Source of the DNA: Anticarsia gemmatalis
Taxonomy: Eukaryota > Arthropoda > Insecta > Lepidoptera > Erebidae
Length of the DNA stretch: 64,000 nucleotides
Direction: 5' to 3'
Assembly (NCBI RefSeq): GCF_050436995.1
Contig: NC_134774.1
Location: 1,796,501-1,860,500 of the forward strand
Below the pieces are notes generated by a model that saw only the letters and a program-made list of their open reading frames with translations, had not been told where the DNA came from and ran no database searches. The position numbers and the translations under genes are program-made. Below, piece by piece: positions 44,261 through 53,654 of this stretch (its first letter is position 1; each line of letters opens with the position of its first letter).

Positions 44261-47200
44261 CGTAACCCCCTTCCCCCTCTAAAGGTGAGACTGCACAGCG
44301 CACAGCTCTTCCACTCGAGCCCTTTAGAGGGAGTCTTCTCTTTGTCTTCTTGCTTCTGTTCTGTGCTCTTCTTGTCTTTGGGCGAACGCTTCTCTTGATG
44401 CAGTTTCGGTTTCAGATCTGTGGATAAAAGTTGTTACTATTATATTGGAGGCGCCCATAGCCAGTTGTGCTTGCCCGTCGGTAAATGATCTGTGGGTTAA
44501 GCAACCGTTGGCGCGGTCATTCCATAGATGGGTGACCACGGGTGTGGGGGGGGGGGAGAACTCTTTTATGACACTTGAGCTGTATGACACTAACACTTAG
44601 GGGGGTCTTTTAACCACCTTTCGGGGAATATGACACTGTGGGGGGTCGTTTAACCACACTTTGGGAGCTCTGACACTGTGGGGGTTTTATAAAAACACAC
44701 TTTGGGGGCTATGACACTATGTGGGGGGTCGTTTAACCACACTTAGAGAGGAGCTATTATTACAACACTTGGGAGGTCTCATAACACACTAGGGCTCAGT
44801 ATAAAGGCACTGGGAGGCTACACAAGGTTGACTGACCTCTAGTGAGTATGACAATGGTACGCCCATGACTCGCGAGCCGTGTGACGCTTAGGGAGGCTAT
44901 TGCTCTCTCTAGCTAGGTTGAGAGCTCTAACACTCTTGGGGGGGGGGGACTTGACACACTAAGGGGGGTCACTTAACACACTAGGGCTCAGTATAAAGCC
45001 ACTGGGAGGCTACACAAATGTGACTGACCTCTAGTGAGTATGACAATGTTGGGCACGCCCATGACCCGCTCGTCGTGGTCGCCCTTGCTGTCCACCTCCA
45101 CGATGCGGCTCAGAGGCACGGCCTCGTCGCTCGAGCCCTCCGTGTCGCTGCCGCCGCGGGCCGTCTGACGCTTTTTAACGCGTTTTCTGAAACTAAAGCA
45201 AAATAATATTGTATAAAACACACGATTCCAGATCAAAACAGACCAACAGAATATAAGAAAGAAAAGAAATTACCCTCCAACAGTTCTATTAAGTCAATAT
45301 ACTTGTAAAAGATACTAACTACATCTAACGAAACCAACTTGAACTAGCACGAATCTTAACCTAAATGTAAACAAAACATCAACGCCATCTACCGAAACTT
45401 ACTGAAACTATTATGATACACACTAACGCCATCTAGCGAAAACACTTGGAACTAGCAAGAAAGTCATCATATTTCTGTGTGAAAAAGGACGTAAGCGACG
45501 CGACATTGTTGTCGCTTACGTCAGACTCACCGTTTCCTGGGTCGTTTGCACACGACTGGTGTCTTCTTGGTGCCGAGCTCCTCATTGTTGTTTATGTTGA
45601 TGTACTTCTCGCACGCGGCGGTGCGTCTCTCCGCCTCCGTGCTGCTGGAGAGCGAGTCTCACTGTTCTACTAACTACATAGTACTTATACACACACACTA
45701 GTAGCTCAAAGAGACCACATCCAGACCAGGAACACCGCAAGTCAACTACACTCGAAACTACCCCTCAACGCAATCAGATACTAACACCATTTAACGAAAC
45801 TTACTGAAACTATTATGACACACACTAACGCCATCTACCGACACTTAATGAAACTATTATGAATCCCACTAACGCCATCTAGCAAAAACACTTGAAACTA
45901 GCAAGAAAGTTATCAATTGCCTCATTATCCGTGTCCAAAAGGTCTTAAGTGCCGTTACGTTAGTGTCACTTACGACGTATGACTCACCGTTTCCTGGGTC
46001 GTTTGCACACGACCGGTGTCTTCTTGGTGCCGAGCTCCTCATTGTTGTTTATGTTGATGTACTTCTCGCACGCGGCGGTGCGTCTCTCCGCCTCCGTGCT
46101 GCTGGAGAGAGAGTCTCACTGTTCTACTAACTACATAGTACTTATCACACACACTAGTAGCTCAAAGAGACAATATACAGGCCAGGAACACTGCGAGTCT
46201 AGTAACTACATTCAAAACGACCCCTCAACACAATCAGATACTAACACCATTTAACGAAACTTACTGTAACTATTATGACACACACTAACGCCACCTAGCG
46301 AAAACACTTGGAACTAGCAAGAGAGTCATCATATTTCTGTAAAGAAAAGGACGTAAGCGACGCGACATTGCTGTCGCTTACGACGTATAACTCACCGTTT
46401 CCGGGGTCGCTTGCACACGACAGGAGTCTTCTTGGTGCTGAGCTCCTCATTGTTGTTTATGTTGATGTACTTCTCGCACGCGGCGGTGCGTCTCTCGGCC
46501 TCCGTGCTGCTGGAGAGCGAGTCTGACTGTTCTACTAACTACATAGTACTTATAACACACAGACACTAACATCTCAAAGAGACCATATATAGACCAGGAA
46601 CACTGCAAGTCAAGTACCTACACTCGAAACGACCACTCAACGCAATCAGATACTAACGCCATCTCACTATACAAACACGAATCTAGACCTAAATATAAAC
46701 AAACATCAACGCCATCTACCGACACTTACTGAAACTATTATGAATCACACTAACGCCATCTAACGAAAACACTTGGAACTAGCAAGACTGCTGACAATTT
46801 ACATCATGTTCCCGTGTGAAAAAGGTCATAAGTATCACTACAGTAGTGTCGCTTACGACGTATGACTCACCGTTTCCTGGGTCGTTTGCACACGACTGGA
46901 GTCTTCTTGGTGCTGAGCTCCTCATTGTTGTTTATGTTGATGTACTTCTCGCACGCGGCGGTGCGTCTCTCCGCCTCCGTGCTGCTGGAGAGGGAGTCTC
47001 ACTGTTCTACTAACTACATAGTACTTATCACACACTAGTAGCTCAAAGAGACCACATACATATAGACCAGGAACACTGCGAGTCAAGTAACTACACTCGA
47101 AACGACACCATAACGCAATCAGATACTAACGCCATCTAGCGAACCTTACTGAAACTATTATGATACACACTAACGCCAACTAGCGAGAACACTTGCAACT

Positions 47201-50200
47201 AGCAAAAAAGTTATCAATTGCCTCATTATCCGTGTCCAAAAGGTCTTAAGTGCCGTTACGTTAGTATCGCTTACGCAAACTCACCGTTTCCTGGGTCGTT
47301 TGCAGACGACCGGAGTCTTCTTGGTGCTGAGCTCTTCATTGTTGTTGATGTTGATGTACTTCTCGCACGCGGCGGTGCGTCTCTCCGCCTCCGTGCTGCT
47401 GGAGAGGGAGTCCGACTGTTCTACTAACTACATAGTACTTATACACACACTAGTAGCTCAAAGAGACCACATATAGACCAGGAACACTGCGAGTCAAGTT
47501 ACTACACTTTAAACGAGCTCTCAACACAACCAGATACTAACACCTTTTAACGAAACTTACTGAAACTATTATGACACACACTAACGCCATCTACCGACAC
47601 TTACTGAAACTATTATGAAACACACTAACGCCATCTAGCGAAAACACTCGGAACTAGCAAGACAGCTGACAATTTTCATCATGTTTCTGTGTGAAAAAGG
47701 ACGTAAGTATCACTACCGTAGTGTCGCTTACGACGTATGACTCACCGTTTCCTGGGTCGTTTGCACACGACTGGAGTCTTCTTGGTGCTGAGCTCCTCAT
47801 TGTTGTTTATGTTGATGTACTTCTCGCACGCGGCGGTGCGTCTCTCCGCCTCCGTGCTGCTGGAGAGGGAGTCTCACTGTTCTACTAACTACATAGTACT
47901 TATCACACACACTAGTAGCTCAGACTAACCACATATAGACCGAGAACACTGCGAGTCAAGTAACTGTTCTACACTCTAAACGAGCTCTCAACACAATCAG
48001 CTACCAACGCCATCTAGCGAAACTTACTGAAACTATTATGACACACACTAACGCCATCTAGCGAAAACACTCGGAACTAGCAAGAAAGTCATCATATTTC
48101 TGAGTGACAAAGGACGTAAGTATCACTACAGTAGTGTCGCTTACGCCAAACTCACCGTTTCCTGGGTCGTTTGCAGACGACTGGAGTCTTCTTGGTGCTG
48201 AGCTCCTCATTGTTGTTTATGTTGATGTACTTCTCGCACGCGGCGGTGCGTCTCTCGGCCTCCGTGCTGCTGGAGAGCGAGTCTGACTTGTCGCACGCAA
48301 AGAGGTCCGTCTCATTGCTTAACTCGTTGCTGTCTATTTGGTCGCTGGAACAAAATGTCGTATTGTTAGTGCTAGAACCACCTCGGCTATCTATCTATTA
48401 GGTCAGGGAATTTTTTTCGCATTATAGTATGTATGAACTTGTAATAAAATCTTTTCTATATACAAACAAGCTCGATATTTGGGTTCCTAACGTGCTCGTT
48501 CTTCGTGATTCTGAAGCCAAAGAGATTTTATTATTAGTTCGTTTACGACGGTGGGGCGCAACAAGCCTGTGATTTTTAGGGCTCCACACCCAAAGTGTAA
48601 AACTGGACCCTATTACAAAGCCTCCGCTGTCTGTCTGTCTGTCTCCAGGCTGTATCTCATTAACCGTGATAGCTAGTGATGTATTTTCGTTGCCGCTATA
48701 TCAACAGATACTAAATTTATATTAATAAATATAAGGGGGTCCCCATACAATAAACGTGTTTTTTTCGTATTTTTTTGGTACGGAACCCGTGCGCGAGTCC
48801 AACTCGCACTTGGCCGGTTTTTTTATTCATAACTAGTCCCATGTAACAGGGGGCGAGGTTATTGCCATATACCGGACACGTGACCAAACTACGATCTTCT
48901 ACCGAGAATATAGACTGTATCTCGAGAGTAACCGAGTGATCAGAAGTTTTTTACACTGCCGACCGCGCCACAGAGGCAGTCATTAATATCAGTCATTATT
49001 AAAGATATATATTCCTTTTTATATATTAATAAATAACATTTTCCTGGAACGAAAAGCAAACAGAAAGGCCCCGATAAAACCAGTATATACCTTGAATTAA
49101 ATAAATTAAATTGACGTCATAACTTAATTACATATATACATAGTATGTAATTAAATTATGTTTCGGAAAGCACGTTAAATTGTGGGTCCCGGTTGTCATT
49201 TTCGAAGATCTTTGACAGTCGTTAACAGTAGTTAGAAGCTTGAAAGTCTGACAACCAGTCTTACCGAAGAGTATCGTGTTATAACCCAGGTAACTGTGTT
49301 GTGGAGGTCAGATAGACAGTCGCTGCATGTAAAATACTGGTATTCAGCTGCATCCGGTGAGACTGGAAGCCGACTCCAACATAGTTGGAAAAGGGTAGAC
49401 TGATGATATACATAATATCACACCTGTTATACCCGTAGGTGTATCGCACAAATAATTTGTGGAGGAACGAGGTGATCATGTTCCTCTAACACAAAGGGAG
49501 GATCCTCCGACCAGGCGAGGTGATCATGCCTGGTGGGCCTGGGCTGCCCGACTGTTGTAGTCGGGAACTTGTATATATAGTCAGTTGCAGTGCAAACTTC
49601 GATAGCGCGATTCAAGACGTGTGACGTCAGTCACATTGCGCGGGTCCTAGTAGATGTCACTGTATGTAGCGATCCGCTTCAAATTGTTCCGTGAGGGTAT
49701 CGAACCCACGACCTCCCGACGCAATGGTAGCGGCGTGGCGTCCTAAACCACTGCGCAAAGGAGGCAGTCAGTCAAATGTTATGTATGAACTAAAATGAAA
49801 CACGTCACATATAATTAATATTTATATATAAGTATTTTAGGAAAATCCTTGTACATTAATGCGACCAGAACATTCGTGTGTTTTAATTTAATTTCACATT
49901 AACATACATGCATATTATAATCACATTATTTGGTATAAAACATTTATATTTATTTTGTACGGTTCATACGTAATCATACATACATTCATAGAATCACGCC
50001 AACTTCCCATAGTACCCGCTCTCTCTTTAAAAATACAACTCCCGCACTAAGAATTGCTCTTGTGTCGCGGGGACTTTTATAAACATACAAACAACGGACA
50101 CAAAGCACAACCAGACCCGAAACAACCCGTGTGGGAATCGAATCCCCGACTTCCCGACGTAATGGTAGCGGCGTGGTGACCTTAACCACTGCGCCACGGA

Positions 50201-52436
50201 GGCAGAGGCCCATAGGGGTAAGCAGAGACCAGAGAACGCCACTTGGTACGATCCTTACAAACTTCCCTTGCTTCATTCACATACATACATCTTATAGGGT
50301 ACTATGCACCTGACCTATTTGTATGACATCATATTCATATTAATCATATTTGGATGGGTATTTCTCACTTAATAAAGCCAAAATGACTGAACAGATTTTG
50401 ATAAAATTTGATACGCAGATAGTTTATAACCTGTATTGTCGCATTATTTGATATTGGTTATCAATTCAGTTTCTAACTCGGGGCTGACCAACAGACAGAG
50501 TTCCATATTTATAGCATTAATATGGAAAAGACCCATCTACATAATATCCTCAATCAAATAGCTTACTGTACAGACCTACTGCGGTTAACACGGTACACTA
50601 TGAGTAAACCTTGAACATTTAAACTATAATATAAGTATAGAGAACGTAATAATAGTGTTTAATTCGTCACAGCTTTCTGATAACGTTAATAGAAATTATT
50701 TCAGGTGTAACTTTATTATTATAAACGCTTTTTAAAAGGCTATTTTTTTTTCATATATACATAACTAGCCGACCCGCGCAACTTTGCTTGCGTCACCTAA
50801 GAGAATGGGTCATAATTTTCCCCGTTTTTGTTACATTTTTCGTTGCTACTCCACTCCTAATGACCGTAGCGTGAGGGTATATAGCGTATAGCCTTCCTCG
50901 ATAAATGGGCTATCTAACACTGAAAGAATTTTTCAATTCGGACCAGTAGTTCCTGAGATTAGTGCGTTCAAACAAACAAACTCTTCAGCTTTATAATATA
51001 GTATAGATATAGTATAGATAATATAGTATAGATATCACACCTTTTTCTCACTTGAGCAGGCAGAGACAAAATAAAGCTACTTGGTACGATCCTTACAAAC
51101 TTCCCTTGCCTCATTCACATACATACATGTTGTCATACAGGACCACCGGTTATGAGTATGCATCTGACCTTATTGCAAGACATTGATAATATGATCTTTG
51201 TATGTCTTTCTAGCTTGTTCACGGAACTACTGGTCCGATTTAAAAAATTCTTTCAGTGTTAGATAGCCCATTTAATTGAGGAAGGCTATAGGCTATATAT
51301 AATCACACTACGACCAATAGGAGCTGAGTACCAGTAAAAAATGCATCTCTTATGTGACACAAGCAAAGTTGCGCTGGCCTTTGACATGGCTTAACAACTG
51401 TTATCTTAATTGACAGCAACCGGGACCGACTTTTTACGTGCCCTCCGAAGCACGGAGACGCTCAGTTCAAATACCACTATGCGATCACCCATCTATAGAA
51501 TAACCGCGCCAACGGTTGCTTAACCCACAGATCGTTTACCGACCGGTGAGCACAACTAGCTATGAGCGCCTCATATAATAGATGGTAAGTCTATTGCCAT
51601 TTCCAGGTACACTACTGAACTCCAGTCTGCTAATAAGAAATATTCTATATTAAATTAGTAACTGACCCATAGTACTATGTCAGACTCAGGAACATACATC
51701 GAGACCTTATATGATCAATCGGACACACATATTAATTTGGACAATATTCATAACTTTTAAATGTTGCATGTTTACTGTATCATGGCCTGCGACCACTGTG
51801 AGTGCAACCTGCGCCTAAATGTTAGGCATTTTGAGGTAAAATATGTGTTCGCGTGAATTCCTGTATTCTATTATACATTGGACAATATTAGTTGAAAGTA
51901 ATATAAGAACCAACAGAAATTAACTAACATATCAGGCTGTTATTTTTTTCAAATATAACAATTTCTTATCAAATTGATATATAAAAGCAGTCTTTAACAT
52001 ATCTATATACTTATAAATTCTATAATTAAACACAAGATAATATAATTCAAGGAGAACACAGCGAAAAGAAACTCAAGGCCATTTGAAACAAACAATTCAG
52101 TATTTACCGACTATTCATACAAAATCCTGTTTGCAGAATTAATTTTTCAATTAAAAATGCTTTTAATAACACGTTATAACTAATATTTGTTACTGGTTGG
52201 TAATAAATAGCAACAGTATTGACATTAAGTGAAAAAAAAAGTTAGTTAAAAATGTCAACGACTTACCTATGGTCTGAGAGCTCACTCTGGCCAGCAGATT
52301 CTAGTTTCTTTATTTGAAATGTTATATTTATCCTTTTGTATATCTCTTCTGTGATATTACGACATTTTTCATACTTTGGGTTGAGGCCCTGACTATGGGT
52401 AGCCCAAACATCTTTGTTTTCCTCTACAGTAGACAT
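44261..52436 (-). CDS. Unrecognised nuclear-type protein gene with an amplified exon
   Basis: Minus-strand exons joined by phase: 52267-52436 (ATG at 52436), 48156-48344, 45029-45192, 44261-44417, possibly continuing to the left. Junction phases are 2, 2 and 1 and all join in frame. The start is MSTVEENKDVWATHSQGLNP. Exon 2 adds an acidic/serine stretch, then EAERRTAACEKYININNNEE and a basic end KKTPVVCKRPRK. Exon 3 continues (FR)KRVKKRQTARGGSDTEGSSD, so the junction makes a strong bipartite nuclear-localisation-like segment. Exon 3 acceptors TAG and CAG, 6 nt apart, are both in frame. The last exon is lysine/glutamate-rich, then WKSCALCSLTFRGG. It either stops at a TGA straight after LR or splices at CG|GTGAGA (44260) to an exon not found. 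Probably a chromatin or nuclear protein (inference); no family recognised. Six further copies of the exon-2 3' part lie in the intron between 48156 and 45192. Confidence 0.6.
44453..44543 (+). repeat. SINE-like family A, 5' fragment
   Basis: AGTTGTGCTTGCCCGTCGGT to CATTCCATAGATGGGTGACC; truncated where the G-rich tandem region starts. Confidence 0.6.
44543..44790. repeat. G-rich imperfect tandem repeat
   Basis: A poly-G run (about 44545-44560) is followed by four or five diverged units of roughly 55-60 bp. Each contains TATGACACTGTGGGGGG(TC) and TTTAACCACACTTTGGG or variants. A second poly-G run lies at about 44938-44950. It sits in the intron between exons 3 and 4 of the minus-strand gene. 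Confidence 0.65.
44790..44895 (-). pseudogene. Partial duplicate of exon 3 of the minus-strand gene
   Basis: CACTAGGGCTCAGTATAAAG ... CTGACCTCTAGTGAGTATGA repeats the intron/exon-3 boundary found at 44981-45060. The donor is retained, but only about 40 bp of exon is copied and its coding sequence is altered (the minus-strand equivalent of ERVMGVPNIVIL is disrupted), so it is probably not used. Confidence 0.65.
45029..45192 (-). CDS. Exon 3 of the minus-strand gene
   Basis: 164 nt, phase 2 in and phase 1 out. It encodes (F)RKRVKKRQTARGGSDTEGSS and DEAVPLSRIVEVDSKGDHDE, then RVMGVPNIVILTR. It is GC-rich compared with the flanking introns. The first dozen codons supply the second basic cluster of the putative localisation signal; the rest is acidic and serine-rich. 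Confidence 0.65.
45531..45644 (-). CDS. Array copy 7 of exon 2 core (most 3')
   Basis: Intact 38-codon core (phase 2 in and out), Gly variant (EELGTKK). Donor GTGAG. Possible acceptors: CTCTCCAG at 45645 (in frame) or GAACAG ending 45662 (adds 17 nt and shifts the frame). Confidence 0.45.
45988..46101 (-). CDS. Array copy 6 of exon 2 core
   Basis: Intact core, Gly variant like copy 7, with a synonymous change in the CCG-GTC codons. Same donor; upstream GAACAG acceptor at 46119. Confidence 0.45.
46396..46509 (-). CDS. Array copy 5 of exon 2 core
   Basis: Intact core, Ser variant (EELSTKK), with silent changes in AAG-CGA-CCC-CGG and in the GAGGCCGAG codons. Flanking sequence just upstream reads TCAGACTCG, as in the complete exon. 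Confidence 0.45.
46871..46984 (-). CDS. Array copy 4 of exon 2 core
   Basis: Intact core, Ser variant; flank TGAGACTCC. It is almost identical to the copy at 47746. Confidence 0.45.
47285..47398 (-). CDS. Array copy 3 of exon 2 core
   Basis: Intact core, Ser variant, with several silent differences (ATC for ATA, GAA for GAG, GTC for GTG). Flank TCGGACTCC keeps the original frame open. Confidence 0.45.
47746..47859 (-). CDS. Array copy 2 of exon 2 core
   Basis: Intact core, Ser variant; flank TGAGACTCC; near-identical to the copy at 46871. Confidence 0.45.
48156..48344 (-). CDS. Exon 2 of the minus-strand gene (complete, array copy 1)
   Basis: 189 nt with acceptor TTCCAG at 48345-48346, phase 2 in and phase 2 out. 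The first half (DQIDSNELSNETDLFACDKS) exists only here. The second half is the unit amplified downstream. It joins exon 1 as AG|C and exon 3 as CG|T (or CG|A), both in frame. Confidence 0.65.
48580..48830 (+). mobile_element. LINE 3' end fragment
   Basis: AGGGCTCCACACCCAAAGTG ... GGTACGGAACCCGTGCGCGA and CTCGCACTTGGCCGGTTTTT, the 3' end of a common lepidopteran LINE family as I recall it. A related end lies at 43975-44020 (GGATTCGTACGCGAGTCCGA). It sits in intron 1 of the minus-strand gene. Confidence 0.5.
49155..49402 (+). repeat. SINE-like family B, 3' two-thirds
   Basis: GCACGTTAAATTGTGGGTCC to GACTGGAAGCCGACTCCAAC, then the GTTGGAAAAGGGTAGACTGA tail. Confidence 0.65.
49435..49770 (-). 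repeat. SINE-like unit with tRNA-like end (family C type)
   Basis: Ends with GGGTATCGAACCCACGACCT (antisense B-box) and CACTGCGCAAAGGAGGCAGT. Upstream part GAGGTGATCATGTTCC / GAGGTGATCATGCC is duplicated at 49468 and 49518. Confidence 0.5.
50028..50207 (-). repeat. tRNA-derived SINE family C (reverse)
   Basis: AACTCCCGCACTAAGAATTG at the left, GGAATCGAATCCCCGACTTC (antisense B-box), then CACTGCGCCACGGAGGCAGA (antisense A-box side). Confidence 0.7.
50764..51008 (-). mobile_element. Non-autonomous Helitron (reverse) in intron 1 of the minus-strand gene
   Basis: ACTAGCCGACCCGCGCAACT to CTTTATAATATAGTATAGAT. A plus-oriented partial copy follows at 51210-51375. Confidence 0.7.
51376..51568 (-). 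repeat. SINE-like family A (reverse)
   Basis: GCCTTTGACATGGCTTAACA to CGTTTACCGACCGGTGAGCA. It is joined directly to the partial Helitron on its left. Confidence 0.65.
51770..52266. other. Proximal intron 1 of the minus-strand gene
   Basis: AT-rich with a SINE piece at about 51780-51880 (GTGAGTGCAACCTGCGCC); otherwise featureless up to the donor at 52266. Confidence 0.4.
52267..52436 (-). CDS. Exon 1 of the minus-strand gene
   Basis: 170 nt from ATG 52436 to CATAG|GTAAGT; 56 codons plus two bases. The peptide MSTVEENKDVWATHSQGLNP, then KYEKCRNITEEIYKRINITF and QIKKLESAGQSELSDH, is predicted helical and hydrophilic, with no signal peptide. The in-frame join to exon 2 supports the model. Confidence 0.65.
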
Positions 52437-53654
52437 TTTGTGTAAATTTCACAACTTACAAGACTCTTATTGGATAACTAGTGGCGTTTTCTTGTTCCGC
52501 AGACCATTTAGACGGTTTTCACGACGATAGTTAAGCAATACAGCCATATTCGTGGCGAAAAACTGATAAAATAAAGTTACGAAATTGTAATGTTCCTTCT
52601 CTCTGAATTCTGACTGGAATATACTCGTATGACCACTTTTCCCACTTTTACCTAACAAAGAACGGTTCACAAAGGCTTCGGCACACCTTAAATTCTGCTT
52701 TCAAGTGTTTTCCGCGGTAAAATCACGTTGTAACACCGAGAAATAGCGAAACACCAAACAAAGGACACTATTTCAACATTTTTATGGCGCTATAAAGCCG
52801 TCACAAGCACAGATATTTGCAATTAAATTACTCTGGACACGAAATAAGCTCTAAGACTAGATAAAATTATGGTTGTTGCTATCAACGTAGTACTATAACA
52901 CTAATTAAACAAATAACAATAAAAATAAAAACTAAGTTGCCTTCCGGCTTTTTTTTTCTAAATATCTTGACGTTTTTAATATAGTGTTGCTGCTTGTTTG
53001 ATTAATTGCACATAATTTTAATATAATTTTTACCATAGACAAGCTTATTTTTATTTGGAACAATGAGATCACGAGCCCCTTTGGTAGATTTGGATATTTT
53101 ACCTTAGGCAACACTGCAATAGTGCTGCGATCATGAGGGAATCAGTTGGATCTTGTACCTAACTGAATAATAGCGTGTATCATACAATAAATATTGAATT
53201 TGAATTACCTAGGTACTCAACATTTGCTGAAGGGTTATCCCGAGCTGAAATTCTACACCTAAAATTATACATTTATACTTAATCATGTCCAGCAGATTAA
53301 TGATAACGGTTTATAAATATAATATTATCGCTACAAAGATACGTGCACACTAGTCTATTTTTGAGATATCTTATCGATCTTAGCTAGTTATTCCGTGATA
53401 ATAGCATTTGATTGATAAAAGTAACGATTTCTGAACGAAGCATAAATGAAAACATTCCATTTCTTGTTTCCCGCCAAATTGCTGTCAAACAAACGCCATT
53501 TCTCCAAGTATGTGCAATGATGTGATTAAAAAAGTGCAATTGAAGCATTTTTTGCATATTTAAACAGTGTTAACGTTAAAGATTATACGCAAACAATGAC
53601 TCAGTGTTATGTTCAGTGTATATCTTAAGTGTAACTATTAGTTATTATCGCAAA
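52437..53654. promoter_or_regulatory. Divergent intergenic region
   Basis: About 1.2 kb separates the start codons of the minus-strand gene (52436) and the PHF7-like gene (53655), which are transcribed away from each other. The two ends (about 52440-52740 and 53400-53654) should hold the two 5' UTRs and promoters; no TATA box was recognised. The middle is AT-rich. Confidence 0.4.

Larger units (their letters stand above)
45531..48344 (-). repeat. Tandem array of seven exon copies
   Basis: Seven copies of one coding segment stand in the same orientation, with 3' ends at 45531, 45988, 46396, 46871, 47285, 47746 and 48156. Centre-to-centre steps are 457, 408, 475, 414, 461 and 410 bp. Each unit comprises the 114-nt core (38 codons, ending AAACG|GTGAG), its flanking intron sequence and the AACGCCATCT motifs. 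The copy at 48156-48344 is the only one with the complete upstream half of the exon. All the small plus-strand ORFs of this region (such as those at 45446, 46308, 47218 and 48104) are antisense shadows of these exons. Confidence 0.9.

Noticed and set aside
45531..48344. CRISPR-like or satellite array
   Set aside because: Units are 410-475 bp with coding cores and splice sites in a eukaryotic gene; the spacing and content do not fit CRISPR or a simple satellite.
45446..48401. Repeated plus-strand ORFs with a shared VLLARGGASLRLRAAGE ending
   Set aside because: They are antisense to the array exons; the minus strand has splice donors, phase continuity and third-position variation, and the plus strand has none of these.
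49986..50276. Minus-strand ORFs of 96 and 71 codons
   Set aside because: They coincide with a family-C SINE and debris; similar peptides appear wherever this SINE occurs (for example 34366-34602 and 56623-56892).
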